A DNA stretch of 64,000 bases, taken from contig CAJNDS010002168.1 of the NCBI GenBank assembly GCA_905221605.1, positions 62,001-126,000 on the forward strand, read 5' to 3'. Numbering within the stretch: the stretch's first letter is position 1; each line of letters begins with the position of its first letter. This DNA is from Symbiodinium natans (Eukaryota > Sar > Dinophyceae > Suessiales > Symbiodiniaceae). A program made the translations under genes and the position numbers. This document shows, piece by piece, positions 1 through 10,681 of this stretch. The notes below the pieces were generated by a model, which worked only from the letters and a program-made list of their open reading frames with translations, had not been told where the DNA came from and ran no database searches.

Positions 1-50
1 CTGGGCCTTGTCCACAGGCGCTTCTCTTGCCTCCTCCAAAGGCTGAGGTG

Positions 51-163
51 TTTAGGGTTTAGGGTTTAGGGTTTAGGGTTTAGGGTTTAGGGTTTAGGGT
101 TTAGGGTTTAGGGTTTAGGGTTTAGGGTTTAGGGTTTAGGGTTTAGGGTTTAGGGTTTAGGGT
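51..163 (+). repeat. Telomeric array TTTAGGG
   Basis: About 16 perfect tandem units. A degenerate CCCTAAA/CCCTGAA array in the opposite orientation follows at 242-380. Confidence 0.97.
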
Positions 164-712
164 TATCGGCCTGAACCCAAGCCCCCCCCCCCCCTCCATG
201 AGAGCTCAAAAGCTTGTTCTTGGTTGGTGGTATTCACATATGGGAATCGAAACCTCTAACCCTAAACCCCAAGCCCTAAACCCTAAACCCTAAACCCTAA
301 ACCCTAAACCCTAAACCCTGAACCCTAAACCCTAAACCCTGAACCCTGAACCCTGAACCCCGAACCCCAAGCCCTGAACCTTTTAAAAACGCATTGGAGG
401 CCATCTCAGGAGTTGACCTAAGGCATCCCTTTAGGGGTGCAGCCCTGGGTACAGCCCTACCAAACCTTTACCTTCAGACCAGCCTTGACATCCTGTACCC
501 ATCCCTAAACCCTAAGCCCTTAACCCTAAATCCTGAACCCTAGTTGCTGGCGTCCTCGGCCCTTTCGTCTGCACAGCAGCGCTTGCAATCAGAACAGGCT
601 GTGAGGGAGCCAATGCTGCCCAACTCCACCCCAAACGTCCTGAAAGCCCCCCTGAACCCTGAACTCTAAGCACTCTAGACTCTAAACCCTCAACCCTAAA
701 CCCTAAAAACCT

Positions 713-815
713 TGACTTCACCGACCTTTGACACCATCAAGCCCGACATGCCAGGGTCACGCGCCTTGGCATTGTAGAACCACTTGTCCAGTGCCAGCAG
801 CTTCGTGGAATCCTG
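713..815 (-). CDS. Candidate exon, unknown protein
   Basis: Open minus frame containing LLALDKWFYNAKARDPGMSG, coding-like in composition and flanked by degenerate telomeric repeats. Family not recognised. Confidence 0.5.
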
Positions 816-1155
816 GTTTTTGGGGGGAACCAGGTCCGCGAGGTGCGGTGGGGAAACCTTGGAAGGGCTTTGTGGGGCGATGCAAGGCGCCGAAGTCCCC
901 GATTTCCTATTCTAATGCGGTAGGATTTAGGGCGTTTTTGTGTAGGATTGATGATCGTCAGTTCGCTCTAGGTGGGCCGTTTCTGGCAATAGAATTATCT
1001 ATTTGCCACATCCCTACGTTACTCATCGTGTCCAACAGAGGAAGAGTCTCCTGCATGCACGATGCACCAGCCAAAAACTGGAGTGTCTTGAGAGCAAGAC
1101 AGCTGTGTAAGGACGACACTGTAGAAGGCATGTTGGTATCTTGCTCTGTTTTTTT

Positions 1156-2121
1156 CTACTGTTGCCGCTGCTCCTTCGGCGTGGAGTAGAGGCACCGCTT
1201 CGCAGTGAAGAGGCGTTGTCTTGCCAAGGATGCTGCGCACTCGACCGCCGCCGCCACTGGCTCCACCACGGCCACCAAGGACCCGCCGTCCACGCCTCCA
1301 CCCACGGCGCATTCCACGCGGGCCCTCAAGCCCGCCATGCCAGCACAGCCCAGCACGATCACGTCCGCGCCGTCCCCTTCCACCGCCTGCTTGGCCTCGG
1401 CGCAAATCCGCTCGATGGCCTCGTCAACGCCGTATGCGCCGCCCGCGGATTCTGCTGGTGCTCCCTGCTGTCGAGGCGCGCCCTCGAGAGCGAGCACGGG
1501 GAGGTCGATGGTCCGGACGGAGGCGAGCCGCGCGCTGTTGCCGCCGAGGAGCGCTTCGCAGCCCTTGCGCAGGAGGGGCCTCCAGGTGGCCGACGTGGAG
1601 ACGATGCTGACGCGGTCCCCGAGCAGCAGCCCCGTGAGCACCGACGCGTCGAGGAGGCCCACCACGGGTACTCGCAGGCACTCCCGGGCGGCGTGCAGCG
1701 CCGGGTGGTCGCTGAAGCACGCGAGCACCATGGCGTCGCACTCCGTTTCTCGCTCCCGCATTATGCGCAGCGTGGGCGGAGACGACAGCAGCTCCTCGTA
1801 CACCGACTCGATGCTTTCCGGCCCCTCCGCGGGCTGCACGGCATCCACCACCGCGCCGGCCGCAGCTGCTGCGGCGCGGCCCGCGTCCCGGATCTTCTCC
1901 GTGAAGTCGGAGCTCGTGTTGGGATTGACGATCAAGATCCTGGGCTGGGGCATCGAAGGTATCGATGGCTGCGTGCTGAGGGCTCGTTTTGGCTGGAAGA
2001 GGCAGCGAGCCATCCAGAGGCAGCGCCGGTGCACGGCGGAAGGTGATGACAAGACTCGGGTTGGGAGGGCTATGGCCGCCATGCGCCGGCAGCCGGTGCG
2101 CAGCGAAGACGATGGCAGCAT
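1156..2121 (-). CDS. Asp/Glu/hydantoin racemase family protein, probable organelle-targeted, single exon
   Basis: Uninterrupted 321-codon reading frame. After an Arg/Ser/Ala-rich leader of about 57 residues, the mature part opens with PRILIVNPNTSSDFTEKI, the usual first strand of this family. The two catalytic cysteines of the racemase fold are present: C135 in LACFSDH and C259 in VLGCAGM. The family interconverts enantiomers of hydantoins or acidic amino acids by two-base proton transfer; the substrate here is unknown. The leader is basic and lacks acidic residues, so mitochondrial targeting is plausible, but starts at M14, M37 or M57 are possible and M57 matches the usual bacterial start. 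No introns interrupt it although the surroundings are intron-rich, which fits a retrogene or transferred gene. Long open frames on the other strand here are shadows of high GC. Confidence 0.85.
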   Translation of the reverse strand: MLPSSSLRTGCRRMAAIALPTRVLSSPSAVHRRCLWMARCLFQPKRALSTQPSIPSMPQPRILIVNPNTSSDFTEKIRDAGRAAAAAAGAVVDAVQPAEGPESIESVYEELLSSPPTLRIMRERETECDAMVLACFSDHPALHAARECLRVPVVGLLDASVLTGLLLGDRVSIVSTSATWRPLLRKGCEALLGGNSARLASVRTIDLPVLALEGAPRQQGAPAESAGGAYGVDEAIERICAEAKQAVEGDGADVIVLGCAGMAGLRARVECAVGGGVDGGSLVAVVEPVAAAVECAASLARQRLFTAKRCLYSTPKEQRQQ

Positions 2122-2128
2122 TTCCTAA

Positions 2129-4050
2129 TGGGAGAGGCCACTAAGAACCGATTTCGGCCATGAAGCCCTACACACCCCTAAGCTCCAAAACCCTACTCCG
2201 CAAGCGAAAAGGGCAGTAGTGCACAGAGCTGAAGAAGCTGCGAATCGAGATCGTTCAAGGCTGCAAAGGTACCAAATTCTCACCATCAACTCCTACACAT
2301 CTATACCCTCAAGTCATGGAATAGACCCCTAGAGTACCTGAATGGGTACAGGGTCCTTAAGGGGGGGTACCTCGGGAACCTTAACGAAGCTTCGGGAAGC
2401 TTGTGGAGTCCTAGGGAGTATATAGTAGGGTTTAGGGTTTAGGGTTTAGGGTTTAGGGGTTAGGGGTTAGGGTTTAGGGTTTAGGGTTTAGGGTTACGTA
2501 CCCCTAAACCCTAAACCCTAGACCTCCCTTAAGGACTCGGACCCTATAGCTCCTTGTCCATCCAAACCCCAGGGTAGATGCACTGTGGGGAGACGGCTAC
2601 GCACCCTAAGCCCTAAACCCTAAACCCTAAACTAAACCCTAAACCCTAGCCCTAAACCCCAAACCCTGAACCCTGAAACCCTGAACCGGCCGAACTAAAA
2701 CAGATCCCTGGCAGAGGTCCTTCTTTCGGCTTGCCACTTGCTGCAGGGCCTTGCAACGCATGGGAGCTCTGGGCCCTGCAGCATCAACCCTAAACCCTAT
2801 CAACCCATCAACCCCAGCAACCCAATAAACCCTAAAAACTCTATAAACCCTATAAACCCTATAAACCCTGTAAACCCTATACACCCTATATCACCCTATA
2901 AACCCTATAAACCCTATGAACCCCAAACACCTCCAAACCAGGTGAGGCCGAAATGACACAAGCCCCGGCCTCCCGTTTTGCAATAAATTCTTTTCGCCCA
3001 AAGCTCCCAACATCCCCACCCCACCGTCCACACCTCGTACCCTTTATAAACCTAGGGTTTAGGGTTTAGGGTTTAGGGTGTAATTAGGGTTTAGGGTTTA
3101 GGGTTTAGGATACCCTAAACTCCCGAACATCCAAAATCCTTTGAAGGAGCTATGCTTGCTCTTGAGGCTTTGCTGCTCCCGGGAACCCGCTTGTTGCGAC
3201 TTCGAGGATGTGGGGTTCATCGGGATGGGCCTGGTTTTTGGAATGGGTTTAGGGTTTAGGGTTTAGGGTTAAGGGTTTAGGGTTTAGGGTTTAGGGTTTA
3301 GGGTTTAGGGTTTAGGGTTTAGGGTTTAGGGTTTAGGGTTTAGGGTTTAGGGTTTAGGGTTTAGGGTTTAGGGTTTAGGGTTTAGGGTTTAGGTTTAAGG
3401 GTTTAGGGTTTAGGGTTTAGGGTTTAGGGTTTAGGGTTTAGGGTTTAGGGTTTAGGGTTTAGGGTTTAGGGTTTAGGGTTTAGGGTTTAGGGTTTAGGGT
3501 TTAGGGTTTAGGGTTTAGGGTTTAGGGTTTAGGGATGGTTCGGGGTTGAGGGTTTGACTAGGGTTTAGGGTGGGTCTTTTGCCTGTCTGTCTTCCGGGCA
3601 TTCTGGAAGCATGGGGCATTTCCCTTAACCCTAAGCCCTAAACCTTAGACCCTGAACCCCAACATGAGGGATGGTTCTGAAATAGGGTTTAGGGTTTAGG
3701 GTTTAGGGTTTAGGGTTTAGGGTTTAGGGTTTAGGGTTCCTAAACCCTAAACCCTTAACCCTAAACCCTAAACCCTTAACCCTAAACCCTCCACGGGGTC
3801 AACCCTAAACCCTCCACGGGGTCCGCTTGTTTGTAGGGGCTCGAAGGGTCCTGGCTCCAGACAAGCCCCAACCCGAAACCAGGGTTGAGGGTTGAGGGTT
3901 TAGGGCTCAGGGCTCAGGGTAGAGGACTTAGGGTTTAGGGTTTGGGGTTAGGGCTTAGGGTCTAGCGTTTAGGGTCTAGGGTTTAGGGTTCAGGGTTCAG
4001 GGTTTGGGGTTTAGAGTTTAGGGAGGGCTAGGGTTTAGGGCTGCTAAACC
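2129..4050. repeat. Region of telomeric tracts without a recognised gene
   Basis: Tracts at about 2427-2494, 2606-2690, 3046-3109, 3246-3533 (288 bp, the longest clean TTTAGGG run in this part), 3686-3738 and 3740-3790. A CCCTATAAA variant lies at 2790-2920. The unique islands at 2690-2790 and 3150-3240 have weak open frames I did not call. Confidence 0.9.
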
Positions 4051-4166
4051 CCAGGCGCACAAGCCCAGTGCACCTCCTCATACAGCGCAAGGCTCTCCTG
4101 CCAGCGCGCGGCATCCGCGCAGTCGAAGAGAGCCATGTCCAGGCGACGGAGGAGGCTTTGGGGGCG
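4051..4166 (-). CDS. Candidate exon, possible helical-repeat protein
   Basis: Minus frame with RRLDMALFDCADAARWQESL and ALYEEV. The W-x-x-SLxLYEE pattern resembles TPR or PPR repeats (inference). Telomeric tracts lie on both sides. Confidence 0.55.
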
Positions 4167-4282
4167 GTTTAGGGTTTAGGGTTTAGGGTTTAGGGCTAGG
4201 GTTTAGGGTTTAGGGTTTAGGGTTTAGGGTTCAGGGTTCAGGGTTCAGGGTCTAGGGTTTTAGTTTCGGGGTTCAGTGGGAA

Positions 4283-4390
4283 TCATGGCTTGGGGTCGTG
4301 GATGGTGCTCAGGGCTTGATGGCCTACAGCAATAAGCCCCGACAAAACCAGCACGAAGCGTTCCACGGTCGAGCGGTCGAGGCGCGGGAG
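4283..4390 (-). CDS. Candidate terminal exon, unknown protein
   Basis: Minus frame LDRSTVERFVLVLSGLIAVG followed by HQALSTIHDPKP and a TGA at 4283-4285. The hydrophobic core could be a membrane segment. Telomeric repeat abuts its upstream side. Confidence 0.5.
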   Translation of the reverse strand, partial: LPRLDRSTVERFVLVLSGLIAVGHQALSTIHDPKP

Positions 4391-5236
4391 GGTTTAGGGT
4401 TTAGGGTTCAGGGTTTAGGGTTTTAGGCTTTGGGGTTTAGGGGTTTAGTTTTAGGTTTTAGGGTTTGGGGTTTGGGGTTCATGTCTTTTTCGTTGCCCCA
4501 GTTTTTTCTTAAACTCGCTCAGGGTCTGTGAGAAACAGTGCCGCGCTGACCTACAACCCTTGCATGCTTGCAGTCCATACACAACCGTCACCAGAAGAAC
4601 GGACCTATTCTTCACTATTGACAACAAAACATGACAGTGCCCGCATAAACAGGGGGTTGGTATCTTCCCAAGATAGCCAGAACGGTACCGCATGTTGCCG
4701 GAAGTTCCCCAAAGAGAATGTCAAGAAAGACCGCCTTGAAGTGGTGACAGCCCTCGCATGATACACTGACACGCCGAAGGATGAAAACAAAAGCTGCGAA
4801 TCTGATGTTCTCACCCTAAACCCTGAACCTTAAACCCCTGAAGCCCCAAAGGCCCAATCTTTTCTTGCAAACGGCTGGCTAAAACTCCACGTAGCAGTGT
4901 CCCCAAGCCTGCGAGGTTCAGAACTTGTGGGCCTAGGGCGTAAGCCCTGCACCCTGCACCAAAAGACCCAAACCCTCAAACTTGTGTTAAGGCCTTTCGC
5001 TTCAGATGTGAAGTGCTACGGGGCCCAAAGTTCTCCACCCCAGGTACTGAGCCTTCGAGGACACGGACACTGCACTGTACATCGAGCCAGGGAAAACGCG
5101 TGGAAAATAAATGCAGCGCGGCGGCAAAAGCAAAAGGTAAGGCTCGCAAAACACCGGTGGTCAACAAACTTTGACCCTGGTAACCAACTGCACGTCATAT
5201 TGGGACGGGGGGAATAACCCTCGGTGTATTTATTGT

Positions 5237-5346
5237 AGTACTTGGAGGTGCATGGGTACTTAAAGGGAGGGTAATAATGGTTTTAACCTTGTCTAGTGTG
5301 GTGTACTTATAACCCTACTTGTACGAACCCGTGAACCTCCAAGTAG
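5237..5346 (+). mobile_element. TACTTGGAGG foldback (MITE-like) element
   Basis: Ends TACTTGGAGGTGCATGGGTA and GTGAACCTCCAAGTA are inverted repeats around ATAACCCTACTT blocks. Related copies or parts: 10208-10310, 37196-37325, 37323-37483, 38897-39093, 42220-42268, 49795-49905. Confidence 0.75.
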
Positions 5347-5398
5347 GTTTGGGGCGTGGTTTTTAGGGAGGTAATTAGGTAACCCGACACCTAAACCA

Positions 5399-5584
5399 CT
5401 AGGCTGCCCAGTAACCTAGGATAAAAAAGGGTGCCCGTTTTTTTGCTTAAAGGGGCTTATAAGGGAACCTAAAACCCCCCCCCAAAAAGGGGCTTATAAG
5501 GGAACCTAAACCCCCCAAAAAGGGGCTTATAAGGGAACCTAAACCCCCCCAAAAAGGGAATAAGGGTACTACTGGGCATCCTAG
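5399..5584 (+). mobile_element. CTAGG-TGCCCAGTA introner element outside a known gene
   Basis: Same ends as intron 3 of the MFS-SET gene. The interior GGGGCTTATAAGGGAACC block is triplicated in tandem, making it longer than the other copies. Confidence 0.85.
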
Positions 5585-6033
5585 TGGTGGCTTAAACCCT
5601 AAACCCTAAACCCTAAACCCTAAACCCTAAACCCTAAACCCTAAACCCGAAACCCTAATTTCCTAAACCCTAAACCCTAAACCCTAAACCCTAAACCCTA
5701 AACCCTAAACCCTAAACCCTAAACCCTAAACCCTAAACCCTAAACCCTAAACCCTAGACCATCATCTCCGCACTAGCTGGGCTTTCCAAGGGACTGGGCG
5801 AGGACCCCAAAGAATCGGGCCCCGGATCCTGAAACCCTAAACCCTAAACCCTAAACCCTAAACCCGAAACCCTAAACCCTAAACCCGAAACCCTAAACCC
5901 CCAAACCCTGCAGGTCAGGGTCTAGGGTTTAGGGTTTAGGGTCTAGGGTTGAGGGTCTAGGGTTGAGGGTCTAGGATTTAGGGTCTAGGGTTTAGGGTTT
6001 AAGGTTTAAGGTTTAGGGTTTAGGGTTTAGGGT

Positions 6034-6186
6034 GCTGCAAGTGGCCTGAACGATCATCCTAAGCTGCAGGACGCCATGAGCTGGTGTTCGAGTGAACTGT
6101 TTTGGCGGGCGCCACACTGCACGCCTGATACCTTGGGGATTAAACTTATAGGTCTTACGCTTGGAGTTTGTGGCGAAATAACGCGA
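6034..6186 (-). CDS. Candidate exon, basic protein fragment
   Basis: Minus frame including ATNSKRKTYKFNPQGIRRAV and FTRTPAHGVLQLRM. Unrecognised; flanked by telomeric tracts. Confidence 0.4.
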
Positions 6187-7251
6187 GCAAACTCCAAACC
6201 CCAAACCCCAAACCGCATCCCCTAAACCCTAAACCCTAAACCCTAAACCCTAAACCCTAAACCCTAAACCCTAAACGCTGATCCCCAAGGTAACTAGGAG
6301 GGCTTCTGAAAGCCAAAGCCATGACCCGGCGCGATCGGCCACTTTACAACCTCCGGTGGCCTCAGGGCCTCTTGTGCAATTTCCTTTTGGGCACAAGGGC
6401 TTAGGGTTTAGGGTTTAGGGTTTCGGGTTTAGGGTTTAGGGTTTCGGATTTAGGGTTTCCCGACAAAGATGGGTTGAACCCGAAACCCTACACCCTAAGC
6501 CCCTAAAGTTTAGGGCCTAAACCCCAAACCCCTAAACCCCGAAGCCGTGGAACCAACGCCACCATAACCCCTGCTGTTTCTTACAGCCTATGGCCCATAA
6601 ACCGTTTGAGGTTCAGTTCGTCCCCAAAGGTTGCTGCAGTCACCAGCCTCGGCCCTGAAGGACCTAACATAGGGTTTAGGGTTTAGGGTTTAGGGTTTAG
6701 GGTTTAGGGTTTAGGGTTTGGGGTTTGGGGTTTGGGGTTTGGGGTTTAGAGCGTACGGTGTAGGGTGTAGGGACTGATCGTGCGCGTGATGTGCTTTGAA
6801 AGCATGTTCTCGAAGGTTCTGAATGGACTGTCATGGGTTGGGCTACAGGTTTCCAAGATTAGCGTTCAAACCCTGGACCTTGAACTTTGCAAACATTCCT
6901 ATAAACCAGACTCAAAACGAACCTCAGATACGTCCTATGAACCCGGCAAGCCCTATGAACTCAACCCGAAACACATGCTCGCTGTAACCTGCAAGCCCTA
7001 CAAACCCTGGATCCTAAACAGCAAACCCCATTGACCCTACAAACCCTTCAAGCCCCAGATGAACCCCACAGGCCCAGCAAACCCTGCAAGTCCAACAACC
7101 GCTACTAGCCACCCTATAAGCCCTACACGCCCTAAACCCTAAACCCTAAACCCTAAACCCTAAACCCTAAACCCTAAACCCTAAACCCTAAACCCTAAAC
7201 CCTAAACCCTAAACCCTAAACCCTAAACCCTAAACCCTAAACCCTAAACCC

Positions 7252-7365
7252 ACAAGCACAAAAGGCCGCAGGATGCTCCGAGCTTCATGGCTGCGATCTA
7301 CGGCTGCGCCTTTGGCGCCAGCCTTAACTCGGCTGCCTGCGGACCTCAGGATGACCTGGGAGGGT
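7252..7365. CDS. Possible exon, strand unclear
   Basis: GC-rich island open on both strands between two telomeric arrays. The plus reading includes DAPSFMAAIYGCAFGASLNS. I cannot choose a strand. Confidence 0.25.
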
Positions 7366-7478
7366 TTAGGGTTTAGGGTTTAGGGTTTAGGGTTTAGGGT
7401 TTAGGGTTTGGGGTTTAGGGTTTAGGGTTTAGGGTTTAAGGTTTAGGGTTTAGGGTTTAGGGTTTAGGGTTTAGGGTT

Positions 7479-7583
7479 CTTAGTTGCTGAGTTCATAAGC
7501 CCCCCAAAAAAGTGCACACGTTCAGTTCTAAAGGGGATTATGGTATCCTAAAATCTGTAAAGTGTACTCATTCAGCTACTGAG
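7479..7583 (+). mobile_element. CTTAGTTGCTGAG element (introner family)
   Basis: Ends CTTAGTTGCTGAGTTCA and CATTCAGCTACTGAG, with an AAGTG(C/T)AC hairpin-like interior. A second copy at 13051-13167 has lost its left end to a telomeric tract. The same terminus forms the 3' end of intron 7 of the MFS-SET gene. Confidence 0.7.
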
Positions 7584-7587
7584 AGTT

Positions 7588-7685
7588 GGGATGTTTCCTC
7601 CTTGTACGAACAGTCCTTCATAGGTATTAGAGTTACCCCCTATATTATAATCCCTCTTAAGGACGGTTAGTACAGAGGGTATATG
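7588..7685 (+). mobile_element. GGGATGTTCCCCC foldback MITE, copy 1 (diverged)
   Basis: First of a family of about 95-100-bp near-palindromes: GGATGTTCCCCCTTATACTA-ACAGTCCTT and its complement at the other end, with AATCCCTATTAAGGA in the arm. Confidence 0.7.
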
Positions 7686-7769
7686 CCGCAATGTGAGGTG
7701 TTGCCTTCTTGTCGTATTAAAACCCATAAGCCATAACCCTAAACCCTAAACCCGAAACCCGAAACCCGA

Positions 7770-7870
7770 AACCCTAAACCCATCTACCACCTTCTACCTG
7801 GAAAGCATGCGACTCGGCTGGCTTGCAAAGTCCGTGCTGGCGAGTCCTTTCAACCGATGCCGTACGGGAC
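7770..7870 (+). CDS. Possible exon
   Basis: Plus frame FYLESMRLGWLAKSVLASPF between telomeric tracts. Weak, unrecognised. Confidence 0.25.
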
Positions 7871-9367
7871 TAAACCCTAAACCCTAAACCCTAAACCCTA
7901 AACCCTAAACCCTAAACCCTAAACCCTAAACTCATCCTCAATGTTCTTGGCTTGGGATTAAAGGGTGATGGCAGGCGGACTGGTGGGTGCACTAAGCCCT
8001 AAACCCTACACCCGAAACCCGAAACCCTAAACCCTAAACCGTAAACCGTAAACCCTAAAGGCCTAAGCCGTTTGCAGGTCGACGTCTGTGCCGGGCGTCG
8101 GTGAGTTCACAGTTACTTTATTTAAGGGTTTTTGGGCCCAAAGGCCTTATGTTATAGGGTTTTGGGCTTTCTTGAGCCTAAGGGCTGATCAGGAACTTCG
8201 CACTGCTACCGAAGGGTGGCCGATGACCCCCCGGGTAGCACCTGGCAGGCCATCCATCCATCGATTTGTCAATTTGCCAATTTGGGAAGGAAACCATGAC
8301 CCTAAACCCTAAACCCCAAACCCTAAACCCTATAAACCCTACAGGTGACGAAAGTCTGCCGCAGCTGGGGTCCCTGTTCGTCTCTTTTTGTGTAGGGCTG
8401 AAGGTATGGAACCGGAGCTGGCAAGGCTGAAGCCTAAATGAAGCCTAAACCTTACTGATTCGCTCCCTCCCAACCCGATGTTCGGGTTCAGGGTTTAGGG
8501 TTTAGGGTTTAGGGTTTAGGGTTTAGGGTTTAGGGTTTAGGGTTTAGGGTTTAGGGTTTAGGGTTTAGGGTTTAGGGTTTAGGGTTTAGGGTTTAGGGTT
8601 TAGGGTTTAGGGTTTAGGGTGTAGGGTGTAGGGTTTAGGGTTTAGGGTTTAGGGTTTAGGGTTTAGGTTTAGGGTTTCGGGTGTAGGGTTTAGGGTCTAA
8701 TGTAAGCGTTATTTGAAGAATTGTGAGACTATTTGTTTGGATCTGGCTATCGATCGGGGGGAGGAGCAGCTATCGGCGGGAGCGTGTTCGGATCGCATGT
8801 GTTTTCTGGGGTTTTCGGTTCTTCTGAGCGCCTAACCCCTGAACCCTGAACCCCGTACAACCCGTAAAGCCTCTAGCTTGGCCCTTAGCCGAAAAATCTC
8901 CGTCTCCACCCCCACCCCCCCACCCCCTACACCCTTAACCCTAAACCCCAAACCCTAAACCCTAAACCCTGTTTTCAGGCAGGGGGCCCAGGGAGGTGGC
9001 TTCGCAATGCCTCCGCAGCCTCACAGTCGAAAAGCCCGGCCCAGCGGGTTTAAGGACTTCGGGTCGGGGGGCTCCCCAGAAACCCTAGAAACCCTAGAAA
9101 CCCTAGAAACCCTAGAAACCCTAGAAACCCTAGAAACCCTAGAAACCCTAGAAACCCTAAACCCTAAACCCTAACCCTAAACTCTAAACCCTGAACCCTA
9201 AACCCTAAACCCTAACCCTAAACCCTAAACCCTAAACCCGAAACCCTGACCCTAGATCTCTCCCACTAAGGGGTTTATAGGGCAACCTTGAACCCCGTAA
9301 TCCTTACTGGAGTTCATGGGTACTCGTTTTAGGGAAAAGGGTTTAGGGGACGTACTTACAATGGAGT

Positions 9368-9480
9368 CTAGCCCCGGGAGTAACCTAGGAATAACAAGGG
9401 TACCCTCTTTGGTTTTCAGAGGATTATAAGGAAACCCCAACCCAAAAAAATGGAAAAAAAGGGCCTACTCCCGGTCCTAG
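9368..9480 (+). mobile_element. ACTCCGGGTC-family introner element, nested in another element
   Basis: Ends CTAGCCCCGGGAGTAACC and GCCTACTCCCGGTCCTAG, flanked by GGAGT on both sides. The flanks resemble a TACTTGGAGG-type element (TTATAAGTAGGGTAACTATGG), so this looks like a nested insertion. Confidence 0.75.
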
Positions 9481-9703
9481 GAGTTATAAGTAGGGTAACT
9501 ATGGTTTTATCCGGACTTAGGGCTTCTATCGCCCTACTTCGACGTGCCGCTGAACCTTCAAGTTATCCCCCTCAGCTCCCTAAACCCTAAACCCTAAACC
9601 CCAAACCCCAAACCCCAAACCCGAAACCCTAAACCCTAAACCCTAAACCCCAAACCCTAAACCCTAAACCCTAACCCCTAAACCCTAAACCCAAAAAACC
9701 CTA

Positions 9704-9792
9704 AGCTCCAGGGGGCCTTCTGCTGCGAAGAGGTCGAGTAGCACTTCGCGCTCCTCGCGGCAGCGCATGGAAATCCGAGAATCGGGGGCATT
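9704..9792 (-). CDS. Candidate exon
   Basis: Minus frame DSRISMRCREEREVLLDLFA then AEGPWS. Amphipathic helix-like, unrecognised; telomeric tracts on both sides. Confidence 0.5.
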
Positions 9793-10440
9793 TAGGGCCT
9801 AAACCCTAAACCCTAAACCCTAGACCCTAGACCCTAAACCCTCAACCCTCAACCCTAAACCCTAAACCTAGACCCTAAACCCTAAACCCTAAACCCTAAA
9901 CCCTAAACCCTAAACCCTAAACCCTAAACCCTAAACCCTAAACCCTAAACCCTAAACCCTAAACCCTAAACCCTAAACCCTAAACCCTAAACCCTAAACC
10001 GTGACGCTTAGGGTTGCCTGGGGTCTAGAGTTGCTTAGGCCTTGGGCTTGCTTAGGTGTTAGGCCTAAGGGGGCACCCCAGCCCTAAAAACACTCAACTG
10101 CATGGTTGAGTTAGTTGAAGGCTTTAGGTTTAGGGTTTAGGGTTTAGGGTTTAGGGTTTAGGGTTTAGGGTTTAGGCTTCCGTGGAAAGCTTGGGGGTCT
10201 GGGGCTTTACTTGAAGGTTCGTGGGTACTTGTAAGTGGCTTTTAAGTTGGGTAACTCGGTGATAGCCGTATCCAGGATACCTATAACACTACTTGTAAGT
10301 TCCCAGTTTTCGAGTTTAGGGTCGTTAGCTTTAGGCTTCCGGTTTCTGGGCCTATTCGTGGGCTTTTGGGGGGTAGATCAACCACAGCCCTGTTAGGGCC
10401 GCAGCAGCTATAACAGACTCCGTAAGGTTTAGGGTCTAGG
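9793..10440. repeat. Telomeric arrays and TACTTGGAGG-type element
   Basis: CCCTAAA array at about 9799-10000, TTTAGGG at 10126-10173, foldback remnant at 10208-10310. No gene seen. Confidence 0.85.
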
Positions 10441-10681
10441 CCCCTTCGACGCAGATGCTGCCCACCCGACAGCCAGGGATCTTTTCCTTGAAGTCGGTGG
10501 AGAGGGAGGAAGTGTACTTGATAAACTAGACCCGGGAGTAACCCTAAACCCTAAACCCTTTTTGGTTATAAGAGGATGAAAAGGGAACCCCAACCCTAAA
10601 AACGGAGCAAAGGGCCTACTCCCGGTCCGAGTAAAGCACATTGCGAGCCACGACCCCCATGGCGGCGCAGAGATGATGGGG
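10441..10681 (-). CDS. Candidate coding segment split by an introner-like element
   Basis: Minus-strand coding pieces at 10632-10681 (IISAPPWGSWLAMC) and 10441-10525 (FIKYTSSLSTDFKEKIPGCR…) read through in one frame if the element at 10526-10631 and one copy of its TAAA duplication are removed. An exact cut would need an unusual TT donor; a GC donor nine bases upstream also keeps frame and drops AMC. Confidence 0.5.
10526..10631 (-). mobile_element. ACTCCGGGTC-family introner element with TAAA duplication
   Basis: Ends CTAGACCCGGGAGTAACC and GGCCTACTCCCGGTCCGAG, flanked by TAAA on each side. The interior has the family's ACCC-TTTTTGG-TTATAAG and GGGAACCCCAACCC blocks. Three telomeric units lie just inside the left end. 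Confidence 0.75.

Larger units (their letters stand above)
4391..6033. repeat. Telomeric tracts and introner/MITE elements, no gene called
   Basis: The 4490-5215 stretch is unique with only weak open frames. A TACTTGGAGG-type foldback lies at 5237-5346, an introner at 5399-5584, and CCCTAAA arrays at 5592-5756 and 5832-5900. Confidence 0.75.
6187..9703. repeat. Dense telomeric tracts with MITE-like elements
   Basis: Main arrays: 6219-6275, 6670-6748, 7131-7249, 7363-7478, 7871-7931, 8481-8699, and a 9-bp AGAAACCCT array at 9077-9157. The stretches between are unique with weak frames only (two possible exons listed separately). Confidence 0.85.

Noticed and set aside
1-163. Array at the window start as a chromosome end
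   Set aside because: Unique sequence lies on both sides, and similar arrays in both orientations occur throughout; nothing marks it as terminal.
1141-2128. Long plus-strand and other-frame open reading frames opposite the racemase
   Set aside because: GC-rich shadow frames with arginine/serine or histidine-rich composition and no motifs; the minus frame has clear family motifs.
4490-5215. Several 60-106-codon frames on both strands
   Set aside because: Mutually overlapping, no consistent splice signals or recognisable motifs.
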